Of a DNA stretch of 64,000 nucleotides, positions 45,586 through 57,900 are shown in pieces. The stretch comes from Drosophila pseudoobscura. Its lineage: Eukaryota; Arthropoda; Insecta; Diptera; Drosophilidae. The position numbers and the translations under genes were made by a program. The stretch spans positions 2,666,001-2,730,000 of the forward strand of contig NC_046679.1 of the NCBI RefSeq assembly GCF_009870125.1. The letters run 5' to 3'. The notes beneath the pieces were generated by a model that saw nothing but the letters and a program-made list of their open reading frames with translations, did not search any database and was not told the origin of the DNA. Position 1 is the stretch's first letter. Each line of letters opens with the position of its first letter.

Positions 45586-48500
45586 GTTGATTCTTTAGCT
45601 GTCTTGCTGTTGTTCCCCTGGGTGTTTAGGACGAAGTTAGTCCGGTTTCTTGGCAGGATTATCAAAGCCGGTTACGGTCGTTGCATGACGAACAAAACAG
45701 AACGTGCTTAGTCCACCTAAGCCCCCTCCATTTAAACAGTTCAACGACCTGAGGTTAATGGCGGAAAGCATTAAATCTTCTTGTAGATCCATGCCGTCTT
45801 TCCTTTGAACTTAAAAAAAAACCCACGATATCTTTCACCTGAACTGTGCTAAAATGATTAAATTTTGATTATTTCGACATAACTCCTTGGTCTACAATGG
45901 GCTAATCGTTCTTCGCCAAGAATTGGACCATATTACTCGACGTTGATATTCGATTTGATATTACTAGCCATCTAAGACCTCCATAGCTGAACACATAGTT
46001 TTATCCGATTGATAGATCATATTTCTACAAGATGTGCTAACTTAAATTACTCCTCTCTAATGAATTTTTTCTTTAATAAGGTTTAAACAAATTAACGCAA
46101 AGCACAAAAACGTAAGTGTGTACGGAGTGAAACGTAGTGTGTCTAGAATGTAACGTCACTGTTGCTATTCAACAGGTATCCACTACGAGTAAGGACATCT
46201 TTATACCCTACTTAATTTAATATAAAAATTATTTTTTCCAAGCTTATTTAAAACATTAATTTTGCACAGATTCTCATTTTTTTATACATTCATGTATATG
46301 TATACATAGGTTTTATTATTATTATTATTTTTGATTTTTATTGAATAATTATTATTAAAATTATTATTCTTGATTTTTATTGTATAATTATTATTATAAT
46401 TCGAGGTCGAAATATGCCGTATTTAAAAAACATATATATTTAAACAGATGAATAAACACTGGTCCAAAGTGGGTTAATTTGTTCATTATATCTACACGGT
46501 AACTACTCATGGTGACTATTTTGTGTGCAAGGTGTGTGACCTAGAGAGGGGGAACAAATTGAATCAGTAATTTGAACGATGTCCTATCTCAACTAAATTA
46601 ACTCAATAACTCAGAAATCGTATTTAAACTTGCACAAATTTGAGCTATTGAGTTTTAGAGCCAATACATAAGTGTGTTTTATAAATCAACCACATGGTTG
46701 GTCTAATGATAAAATTAGTTTAAATTAATTGTTTTATGGATTATACATATAACATAACTTAATTTTTTGCCACGCACCTATGCTTATCCAATGTATGTAT
46801 AAAAACTGCTTCTCTGGCAAGACGCAAAGACGCAAGACGCGGCATTAGTGCATATTATACCCTGTACTCTTAGATTGACAAATGAGATATTTGTCATAAC
46901 TTGTTTGAAGCTAAGTCTGACTAATAAATTTGTAATTATGAATCTGGTAGAGGATAAGATGAATCGTGGCCAGATGCTGCTGAAGATCGGGGAACCTAAC
47001 GAAGGGGTGCTAGCCAGGAGTGTGGGCAGGTCTGTGGAGGAGCAGATGAGTAATCAAAGCAAAGAAAATACAACAAATGTTGTATCTCAAGTGCTATTTC
47101 TATGCAGGACGACCAGCGAGAGCAGCTGTCCACAACATCTCGCAAAGTTAAAGCATAAAGGCACAAAAACGCATGACGCAGCTTTATTGTAATCAGCCTC
47201 TTAGCTTTGAAGCTAAATTATTCCAATATAAGTTTAGATTTTTTATATGAGATTTAAGTGTGCCTAAAAGTATGCTGTATATTTCTGTAAATTATTTCAC
47301 ATACGCCAGGTGTGCCAGGCAACAAACTAACGGCACAGCTAAACATAAACACACACACACACCATGTAGACAAACGCGGTCACATGAACTGAATGGATTT
47401 TGGCGCCAGTTTTAATAATCGAGAATACCCGGAGGCCCATGCCACCAAAAACACTCCGAAAAAGCTCAAAGGCAAAGGCAAAGGCGAGCTTGAACCGTGT
47501 GCCAAGCACCGAGTTACAAGTCATCCGAGTTCACATCGTGCAGAACAGAACTGTATACGCTGCTGACGAGAAAGGTTGGTCTTCATTTTTCCGTGCGCGT
47601 CTCGTGTGACTCTGTGTAAATGTGTGCTGTGAGTGTGTGCGAGTGTGAGTGCGCTGGTGTCGAGTGTCAAGAAAACTGCCTTTAATACATGTATATGGAC
47701 GTGTACCCACACCAACACACGCACATACATAGGAAAGTGAAAAATTTTCCAACAGCGTATGCCAATTACGGGGCGAAACGAAAACGAAAACGGATGAAAA
47801 CATGGATGGCCTGACGCAAATCCAACCCAACCAATTATGATCATAATTTTTGGGAAACGAAATGGCAATTGTGCAAAATTCGGTATCCGTTGAAAACGGA
47901 CGGTCGGTCTGTGTGGAAGAAAAACCTGAGAATGTGCGATACACACATATACACAGGAAATTCAATTAAAATAGCATGACCGAGAGAGGTGTGCGTGTGT
48001 GGCCGAGTGTCTGTAAATGGAAATTGAAATTGTGTGCTCTTAAGAAACACGCGTGGAATATAAATCAAAAAATTAACAAAAATTAAATTTAAGAAATTCT
48101 CAAGAGGAAAACTATAAGGAAAAAACTTTGGTTTTCAATTGCTGGTGCTGCAGATTTTCATTTAAAAGATACATTCGTTGAAATCAACACTTACACAGCA
48201 ACACACACACACACACATAACCACATGCGCCATCCATAAGAACATAGATACGGCACAGTGAGCCAGTTTTTCTTTTACATGCAAACGCACAAAACGAGAA
48301 CACACCACAAGCTCCCCAGCGAAAGGACACGATGATAAAGTCGATGGGCCAGGCCGGAGATACAGTTGTATCGTTCGTTGGTTTCGTTTTGGGGCCCTTC
48401 TGCCTGCGAGGAGAGTCGTCCCAGTCGCTGTCCCTGTCCCTGTCCCTGTCCCCACACCGTGTTAGCTCGTTGCGCGCTTCGGCCCCGTCCTCATCCGCAT

Positions 48501-50200
48501 CCACATTCACATTCACATCCACATCGTCAATGTTATTTTTGTTGTTTCCTACTCGTTGTCCGTTTGCTGTTCGTTGCCTTCGTGGGCGCGTTTCTTGGTA
48601 TATGTGTGTCAGTCAGTCACTGGCCGAGAGTATCTGTGTGTCAGAGTATCTCAGTGCGTGCGTGTGTGTGCGTATCAGGGAGTAGATACCTACAAAGAAA
48701 TTAAGCCCCGAACCGAGGCCCCGAGTTCAATGCGCGGCCAGAACGAGTCTTCAGCTCTGTTTACATTTCCCCTTCAGTGGCCCTTTCTTCGTGAGCCCGA
48801 GCCAGAGCCCTCGCCCTCGCCCTCCCACTACCACTCTCTTGAGAGGATTGCAGGCAATTGCAGGAATTTGTGTCGCCCGTTTATTTATTATGAAAATGCA
48901 ACTTTCATTTCATTCGGTATTTGTCCTGTTTTCCATTGTTGGCAGTCACGTTAAGCAGCTTGTTAACTGCCTGAATATGTGCGCCTTTGTCCATACCTGG
49001 TTGTTTGTTTGTGTGTGTGAGTGGGTGAGCATGCTCGCGTATGTGCGTGTGTGTGTGTGTGACACGAAGGGAAACTAAAAACTAGGGCAGTGTGTTTCCG
49101 TTTCAACGACATGCCGCAGGGAGCTGCACAGAGACTAGGACGAAGAAAGGTAACAGAAAACCAGTACCTGGCTGCCTCCAGATCCTTAAACACTGTTGGC
49201 GGAAAACAAGAATGGCTAAAACTGAACAAAATTCAATGAAGTCAAAAGGATTCAATATCATTTTAAAACATTTTTGGCTGCAACATTGCGTATGCTTAAC
49301 ACAAATTCATGTGCGACGTTCCCCATTGAAAGAAAAAGCTTCCGCTTGCACGGAATTCGGAAACGGAACAAGGCGCAGGCGCCATTTTGTAACGGGAAGG
49401 GAGAGAGAGAGAGCCATGCATGGGGGAATCGAAAATGAGAGAGAGAACGAGTGGCTGCTGTTTTTGCTTTGAAGTTTGCTTCGCGTCTTTATTTATTTAT
49501 TTACTTGGCCGCCTTGTATTTGCTCCTTCCGAATGCCGTATTTTCCGGATTTTCCGCAAACAACGCCAATTCCGTAGTCACAATGAATGCACATTTTTCA
49601 AAAGAGAACGTTCTTTTTTTTTTTGGTGGCATTTCAACGAAAATTGTAAATGAAAATGCTCAGCAATGGAAGTGAAAATGAAACAAAAACTACATATGTA
49701 TGTGACAAAACTAATGAGTGAAATGAATACGAACATAAACAAATTATAAACATTTAAAATCATTGAATAAATAAACCACTGACAGCGTGACTAAAAAACA
49801 TAATTGATTGCCCATGCCAATTTAAATAATATTTAATATTTCCCCCCCTCCCCGCTCCCGTAAAACCAACCCAAAATAAATCTCTTGCAGCTTAACACAT
49901 TTTCAAGCAACGAAACGAGGAAAATTTCGTGGGCAAACAAGCAGTATTCTCAAAGGAAAAAATAACAACAAAAATGAGCAGTGTGAATAAAAGAATTTTT
50001 AATTGATTTGAAATCAAATTCGAAAAAACTATCGATCAGAATTACAAAAGAAACAACTAAGCAAACAAGCGCACAATGAAACTGATAATATTAAAGATGG
50101 TGATAAGGGAATTCTAGTCCGGAAGAAAATCAAGTCAAATAAAACAAATTCAAGTCAAATATGAAATAGTCTCAAGGAGAAGTCAAGCATCCGATTTCCA
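45586..50200. other. intergenic DNA upstream of and within the slo 5' region
   Basis: This stretch is AT-rich and contains an imperfect tandem duplication of 39 bases (46321-46401), CA runs (47350-47362, 48203-48217), a CCCTGT repeat near 48425-48450, and GT runs near 48995-49060. The open frame at 46848-47192 (114 codons) has no family features and I do not call it a gene. Part of this stretch probably contains distal slo transcription starts, but I cannot place them. Confidence 0.45.
46321..46401. repeat. 39-base AT-rich imperfect tandem duplication
   Basis: Two neighbouring units each contain TTGATTTTTATTG followed by ATAATTATTATTA, offset by 39 bases. They lie inside an ATT-rich microsatellite between Ppox and the slo region. 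Confidence 0.7.
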
Positions 50201-50226
50201 CGTTTCAACATTTGTGAGGACCAGAA

Positions 50227-50257
<31 letters not shown>

Positions 50258-50315
50258 AAGGAACAACGACAGCCCACAAATCGTCTACACATTGATGTGC
50301 GATTTGAGCGTGTGA

Positions 50316-50782
50316 ATGTTGGCAGCCCTGGAGCCCTGCCTCGGTGGTTTAGCCTGTACTAGGTGAGTACTCCCTCACCCATTAGACACACAAACACACC
50401 TGCAACCGCATCACACCAAAAACCACCAAGAAAAACCAAACACTTTCCCATTTGACGCACACACAAAAACACACACCACGCTGAAGAAAGCGAATATGAG
50501 AACGGAGGCCACAATTACAATCACAACCACAACCACAAGAACGACAGCCACAACCAGAACCAGAATCAGAGCCAGAGGCAGAGGCAGAACCACAACGACA
50601 ACATCAAGGGGTCTAATTGGAAACGAGATAGACAGAGCGATCCATCAGACATGGCCTGGTGTCCAAATTGTCACGAACTGCCACCGTTCTATCCGCCCAT
50701 CTCGCCAAAGGTAAAGCCCTCGATGTCTTACGTCTATGAAATATCATCCATCGCTAGCCAGAACTATCGAATCGAGTCATAA
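50316..50782 (+). CDS. candidate unannotated small coding region in the slo control region
   Basis: The frame is open without stops from 50456 to 50782. It reads as a His/Asn/Gln-rich stretch (about 50501-50600), then a less repetitive part KGSNWKRDRQSDPSDMAWCP, NCHELPPFYPPISPK and SMSYVYEISSIASQNYRIES. An ATG at 50651 would give 43 residues. An upstream exon starting at ATG 50316 (MLAALEPCLGGLACT) ends at a strong GTGAGT donor (50363) in phase 2, and an AAAG acceptor at 50490 would join it in frame; that acceptor lacks a good pyrimidine tract. A GTAAAG donor at 50711 also falls in phase 0, matching the slo exon at 54909. It could be an alternative slo N-terminus, a separate microprotein, or a chance frame. 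I recognise no domain. Confidence 0.3.
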
Positions 50783-53700
50783 AGATCACATTGTCAGCAG
50801 TGCTATGGCCAATCAATCAATCAATCAAACAAACAATCCATGTCACAATGTATAATTTGCATTACAATTGAATAGATTCAATCATAGATTAGATGGTATT
50901 TATAGGGAGGGTATACCGCCCTTGCCCTAGCCCTATGTAAGCCCTAGTATGTCCAGAACGATTCCTAGACCTCTCTCCTAGGCCCTTTACTCTCCCACCA
51001 ATGCAGTGCATATCGAATTCGTTTCGTTTCGCTTCATTTAATAAATGGGATTTCCATCACTTGACCCTCACCATAGCAATATCCCCAACTGGTGCTACCA
51101 ACATTCCTAATGGCTCGCGTGACCTTTGAGAATGTGGCACAAAGAAGACACACACAAACACAAACACACACTCGACCAAGTGCAGCGCTTTAAGCCCTCT
51201 GGCCTTGGGGGCCACCGACCAAACGAGTGCTGGCTGGCGCTGGCCGGCAATCAACGGCCACAATCAGCGGACCAAGTGCTGGCCATAAATTGCTCAGAAA
51301 GTCGAAGGGTATTTGTCAGGTTCGTCAGTTGTCAGCTCCCTGCCTGGGTCCCCGTGGTACTGTCTGTATCTGTATCTTTGTCTCTGCCTTTGTCTCCGTC
51401 TTTTCATTCCTCCAGCGCTTGACTTTGACGGACATGCGTCTAGATAGGTACTACGCGGGACTATCTGGTCAGCTGGGGCTCGCTCACGCCCCCTAAAATC
51501 GATAGTTCGCAATGTAAATTATTATTATCAAGCCAGCGACTGCCGTGTGACTTCATCCGTTAGATTGGTGTCTCTCTCTACCCCACCTTTAGCCCTCCGC
51601 TGAGTGACAGCCAAATCGGCCTGTGGGGTTCACTTCACGTTCACTCTGGCGGCATAATTCATATCATGCGCTATCTTCGCCTTCTATTCATTAGTCGCAG
51701 CTACTTTCTGGCGCTGGTTTCTGCTGACTAAGCACAGTATCTTAAGTCCAGTTAAGGCGCCACGACCAAGTTCCATTCCCGCCCAGAACAACCCATTGCC
51801 CAGGGCTAAGTCCCCAGACAAATATAAATAATTGAATCAAAGCCCAGCAGTATGCATTTTGGCCTGGATCGATGAAGGTTCTTTGAGTTAACATATATTT
51901 AAACTGCGATTAAGTGGTTTAGGGTCAAGTGAAAATGTTTCACAAGTGTTCAAGTGACAGATTCTATGCCTAAAAGTCAATCCAATATATTGTGTATTGA
52001 ATTAAGTAAACAGCAATCATTTGATTAGCCAAAAACTGATACAACAACCTTGACCCACAGCCCCCAAAGGATTACTGTGAGAATAACCTTCGTTGTCATG
52101 TAAATGCAATTAAATCACTGATTACTGAGCTTTCTCCTGGGAGGGAGCCACCTTTGCCTTAGCCTGAATTTTCTATTCATTTGAATGGTTTCAGTGGCGT
52201 ATACGCCACCGGTTGACACATAATTTCAAGGTGAATGGCTGCTTAAAAATAGTGAAACAACATTTAATTGAATAACAATTTTGCTCCTTAGCTATTTTTA
52301 ATTGCGTAAATGCAATGAAGCGTAGCGTAGAACCTACTAACCCCCGCCCAAGCATCGCATCGCATCACTTCGCATCGCATCGCAAATAAAAATGTTGAAA
52401 ATGAGAGAAAAACACGAAGTGAAAACTAAAAATAAAATGCATGCCGCTGGCCGATGATACGGGGGCAGGGCACTAGGGCCAGGGCTAGGGATGATGGGGA
52501 TGATGAAGATGAGCAATTATGGCCAGTGGAAATAGTGGCATGTGCAAACAAAAACTGGGCCAACTTGTTACCACGGCTGCCTGCTGCCTGCGCCTGCCGC
52601 CCCCGCAGGAAATGGCAAACAAAGCGCGTAAATTATGAAACGACAGCTAACTGGCGACATGGCGTGACTAGCTCGAGTTAACTGTGGCAGTAACGTTAAC
52701 GTTCAGGTTAACCTAGCCACCACCCTCTTTCCCAGCGCCCATTAGGGCCTCGGCCAGGCCGAGTGCTGCCCGGGGCCCGTCAGGTCACACAGAAAGGAAT
52801 GCAAAAAGAACACGAAAATATGAGGCAAGACACAAAACAAAAGGAGAAGGAAAATAAAACAAAAATGTATAGAAGAGAACTCATAATTTATTTATTTATA
52901 CTCGTATTCGGCCTGCCTGCCGTTGTTGTTTTTGCTGTAACGATAATTCATTGTAGAAAACTCTCACCCACTCACACAGAGAAACACACGCTCACATGGG
53001 AGCAGGTCTCCAATATGCGGACATGCCCTTGCCAAGGGTATCAGCAAATTTTTCATCAAGTTTGCAGAGGGGATTGGATGCCACGTGTCCCTTTGGGGAG
53101 CTCTGCTGAAAAGAACTTTGAAAGATTTTTAGACCTAAGTTCGAGTCTTGAAAATACAGATTTCTTTCCCATTTATAAACACGATTGAAGAATTCATGAT
53201 ACTTCCTTCCATGTAAAACATAATAATTTCTCTTTATATAACTATTTCTAGAGCCCTTCCGGTTAAGCACTTTACCTACAACTTATTTCTACTTTACTGC
53301 TATCTTCCATTTCAAATGGGACCCTGAAAGCCTTTCAGAGAATATTAATATTAAAGAGAATATAAGAATGTTCAACCCTGAGAGGACCATAATGATACTC
53401 TCTAAATTGTAGGTCGATTAAACGACTCTTATGGCTAGATCCTGTTAGGGCATCGAATCACTGGATCATCCTCTAAGGACTTCCGATCAGCGCCATAAGA
53501 AGTTATGTCCGTGTTAGGGTATATCCGCTTCATTCCAATGAATATCTAATTCAATTTTCTTTGTCTTCGCGTTGCCTTTTAATTAAATTCAAGTTTGTCG
53601 CCTGCGCTGACACTTTTCGCGGTCAGCCACCGAGACGCACACGACCAGAGAGCGGGAGACTCATAGAGACCCACAGAGACCCAGAGAACTATAGAAAGAG

Positions 53701-54530
53701 AGACAGAGAGTGAGAGTGAGAGTGCAGGCAGGCAGGCAGGCCTGTGAGCCCGTGCCGCCAGGAGATAGCAAAGAGCTCCGCAATCGTTGGCCCCGTCGGC
53801 GGGGCAATTGGAAAACGCGCCGCGCCGTTCAGTTGGTGGACGCCAGTTGTGCGGTTCGCTCGGTGCCTCCTTTTTCTCCCTATTCGATTCGAAGCAATTT
53901 GCGTGCGTGCCGCGTCGTGTGTGACAACTGCAGATACATATAGTATCCAGATACATAATATATACGAAATATATTTGTCTATATACAAATTGCACACACA
54001 TATACGCCAGTATATAGTGTGGAGTGAATCAGTGAGTGCGTTGGCCCCTGCCTGAGAGTTTTCTGGCCATAAATTAATTGGCTAATGCGAATGTGACTGC
54101 GAATGCGAGTGCAGGACACAAATTTCCATTTAACCAGTCCCACGGGTGGATAGATCTGATACAGGGAATACAGAAATCAGTGCCCAAGTGGATGGATGGC
54201 CTTTGCCCAAGATCCCATGTTCCCAGTGTTTTGAGAAATTTTGTCGTCTCTCGTGTCGCCAGTGCCGTGCCGTGCCGCGCCACGGCGTGCGTGTGTCGGA
54301 GTGGATCACTTTAAAAATAACAGATTTGTTTGATGCTATTTATAAAAGTCGTGCCAAGTTTTCGTTCCGTTTCATTTTGTGTGCTGTAGCTTTCGGATTT
54401 CGGCTTTCGGCTGTCGGATTTCTCATTTTGGTGTCGTCATGCCCCAAAGTTGATGTCTCTCGTATGCACTTGAAAACTAAATAAATATCGCAATATTATT
54501 GTACACTATAGAATCCGTTTGGGCCGCAAT
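50783..54530 (+). promoter_or_regulatory. slo: slo 5' control region and leader exons (approximate)
   Basis: In D. melanogaster slo is driven by several tandem tissue-specific promoters (neural, then muscle/tracheal) spread over several kilobases upstream of the common coding exons; this stretch is in the matching place. It contains a GCATC pentamer array (52351-52384). A GC-rich block at 53590-53930 with a GAGAGTGAGA-type tract looks like a first exon. A consensus donor CGCAAT|GTAAGC at 54531 would end a leader exon. Individual starts cannot be placed from sequence alone. Confidence 0.4.
52351..52384. repeat. GCATC pentamer array in the slo control region
   Basis: Six near-consecutive copies of GCATC, with one CACTTC interruption. 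It lies between the presumed neural and muscle/tracheal slo promoters. Confidence 0.75.
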
Positions 54531-54543
54531 GTAAGCAGCAAAA

Positions 54544-54591
54544 ATGGCAACGGACTTGATCGGCACAAATTTCAGCAGCACATTGACAAAT
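54544..54591 (+). other. slo: slo N-terminal leader exon remnant with non-GT donor
   Basis: ATG 54544 begins MATDLIGTNFSSTLTN, clearly related to the alternative start I recall for D. melanogaster slo (MASGLIDTNFSSTLANG). After 16 codons the fly intron should begin. Here the next six bases are TTAAGA, where a GTAAGA donor is expected. Read through, the frame continues into LRRDARNVLGG and soon stops. The next slo exon (54909) is in phase 0, which fits a donor exactly at this point. Either the donor has been lost, or the base is a sequencing error or polymorphism. Isoforms starting at MSGCDQ (54912) would not be affected. Confidence 0.55.
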
Positions 54592-54911
54592 TTAAGACGC
54601 GATGCACGGAATGTTTTGGGAGGGAAAATATACTTAACATATTTATATTTAAGAATTCATTTCTTGGCCAGCCACATTATTGTTTACGTTTGAACTACAT
54701 ACATACATATGTACATATATACAAAACTATAAGAATATGAACCCACATTTATGTACATATACTCGTATAGAATGTATACCCAAGTGATTTGAAATGTCAG
54801 GCGTATGACGCAAAGAATGTTGCCGCCAGTTATCGTATTGATTTATGCTAAATTTAGTCAACTAATTGCCAGCGAATCGAGACTAATTGGTTCCGTTTTG
54901 CTTTGCAGGGG

Positions 54912-57900
54912 ATGTCGGGGTGTGATCAAAGCACTGTCGAATCATTGGCCGATGATCCAACAGATTCACCATTCGATGCCGATGATTGTCTCAAAGTTCG
55001 CAAGTACTGGTGCTTTCTGCTGTCCAGCATCTTTACATTCCTTGCTGGCCTGCTCATTGTGCTGCTATGGCGGGCATTCGCGTTCATCTGCTGCCGCAAG
55101 GAGCCCGACCTGGGACCCAACGATCCCAAGCAGAAGGAGCAGAAGGCGTCCCGCAACAAACAGGAGTTCGAGGGCACCTTTATGACAGAAGCAAAAGACT
55201 GGGCTGGAGAGCTTATCTCGGGTCAAACAACAACTGGTCGAATTTTGGTAAGTACACACCCATCAAGCACCCATTTTTGCACCCGCTACAACTCCCACTC
55301 CCACCCCCACCCCCCTCTAGCCGTTGCGATTCATCATTTATGAATTTCGTTTTCATTTGGGAACCACTCGACCACATCTGGCCGCATTACTAAGTACTTT
55401 GGCCCGGCCTGGCCTGTCCTACTCGTACATTATAGCCACTGAATTATTCAGAGATCTGCTGACATTATTGTTGGCCATAGCCACACAATATCGATGTTGA
55501 CGTGTCCTTGTCCATGGCTGCAGCTGGCGAAAGTTTACCGAGTGCCATCACACACTGCATTTCGTAAAAGTTCTCCCATCATTTAGTCCTGCAGTCCCCC
55601 TTCCACCCCAGTTCACCGATTCACCCACTCACCCACTTGTGAAGTGGAAGAATTGCGTGTATAAATATTTGGGGACTCATTTCGTGTCGACAGCGGAAGC
55701 AGCAAAGTAAATGTGCCATTTCCAAGTACAATAAATACATGAACACAAATTGACTCTGGGGAGAGAGAGAGAGAACAGAAATTAACTTCAATTGTTTTCC
55801 CTTACGAAACGACGATTGAAATCAGTTGTTTGTTCAAATATTACGCATTCGCCTGGGTGTACCGCCCATCCATTAACTGGTGTTAGCTAATTGGTCTGGC
55901 GGTCTCAAGAGCTATTTAGTGGGGTCTTATTGGGCATTGAAAGTAATGCACTCGATAAGATTCCGTTTTGAAATAGCCGACTCTCTAATCGGAAGCGTAT
56001 GTCTGGGAACATTTGCATTCGATGTGACGACATGTAAATCTGAGCAGCGACATCGCATGTCAACACAAAATCTGCCCATTTTTAGTTCCATTTACCCATT
56101 TTCAAAGCCATACCCAAGTCAGGGACAGGACAGCAGATGTAGCACAGAAAATTGCTTTGTCTGGCCGATTGCATGGGGTCAAATGTGGACCATCACGAGT
56201 CCACGCGCTACCATTGGACGACAGTTCAATGCTGCCTCTTGACAGAGGACAACCACCACAATTGCACAGCAGTCGAGGCGGGGACAACAACTAAGAGTAC
56301 GAGTACCAGTACGAGTATTACCATGCTAACGCCACCCGCAGCGATGGGTTTCTGGCTCTGTGTCTGGCACATATGAACGCGTATCTACGAGTATATCTAC
56401 AGATAGTTCTGCTGGGAAACTTTCAGCTAATAACGGGAAGTGGGCCCAAAGAATGATGTACGAGTGTATATGCAGATGTGCGAGGATTGTGCTGATGGTG
56501 GGGGTGAGGGACCACAACAAATAACAGTAAATAATATGGCAAATGTCAGGATAGCGGCTGCTAAGGCAGGAAATGCCTGAAAGGCTCCACATCCCTCCGG
56601 CCAGAAAATCGATGGAACAGCGGCGCACATTTCGACTTTCTCTCTCTTTATAAAGCCAGAGGTTGAGGAAAGGTTGGAGGTGGAGAGTGGGTCTCGAATA
56701 GGTTACTGTGGCGGGGTGTGCTGGGAGATTGTGAATGTTTATTACCAGGCCTGTTCGGTGGGATCTGTGTGGCAACCAATTGGCTCCGCTGTTTGGCAGA
56801 CACCGTCGAACGTTTCGTTTCATTTCGTTTCGTTTCGCTTCGGTTTTGGGGCTGCAGCTGTTTTTGGAAAAGCCTTTTCCCCCTCTGTGTGGCGCCCTTT
56901 TCTGTGGTGCCCCATCCTTATGGCAGTTGTTGGTTGGTGTTGGTGTTGCTGTTGTATTAGCTGTTGTTATTGTGGCTGGTAAAATAAATGGCTTGCCATT
57001 TGGATATTACACAATTCGTGCCTGCTGCTGCTACTCCTTGTCATTCTTTGACTTTCTCTACTTTCACTGGAAACATTTGCAAATGCTGACAATTGTTACG
57101 TTGTACTTTGATTTTACGGAACTATTGGCCATAATCCCCACAGCCGCAGCCACAGCCACAGCCACGTCCACACCCACTACTCCTGAAGCCCTGCTGCATT
57201 CACTAATTGGCTTTAAAATGGCTCCAATGCGGAAGTCGGCCGCAAAAGCTTTAAGCCTATGGCATTTATGGCAGCTGGGATTGCACTTCGTCACGCCATA
57301 GAATTAAAGCGAAAACCGCCTGCAGAAGAATTAAGTTTTGAAGTGGTTCCCGCCTGCAGCTGAGGCCATTAAACTTCTGCCATGGCTGGCTCTTAAAGTA
57401 ATGGCTATATTTGCCGCACAACGGAAACTGTTGGCGGCGGAACGGAGAACAAATCAAATCGAGAATTTTGAGAGCGAGACACGTGTTTTCTCGCTGCGTG
57501 ACCCACATTTGGAGTTCGCGTTGATGCAATTTGGTGGCAGCAGGCCGTAAGTGCTTTTCGCTTTGCCTGGTCGACCTCTGCCTCCCCCCATCTGGAATCT
57601 GAGAGTGATTGACCCAGTTTTCACGCCCAGTATACGTACTTTATGAGCCTCAGAGGAGTCCGAGGATTGGGTCCAAAGACGTCAGACAATCTTTGTCGTC
57701 ATCTTGTCCGCCTTCTTGTGGACGGATGTATCGCCTTTTGTCTTGGGTCATCTTGGGTCTTCCATCTGTGCCCGCTCCTAGTCCTGCCCCATGACGTCAA
57801 CTGTCTGGGGAAGTTCAATTTCATTATGTTTCAGTTCCACGGCGATTAACAGGGACTAATGAAAATATCAGTTGCCTTGGCACCACATGACGTATACGCA

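Noticed and set aside
46848-47192. 114-codon frame between Ppox and slo
   Set aside because: No recognisable domain, AT-rich flanks and no splice or promoter context; kept only as a remark in the gap description.
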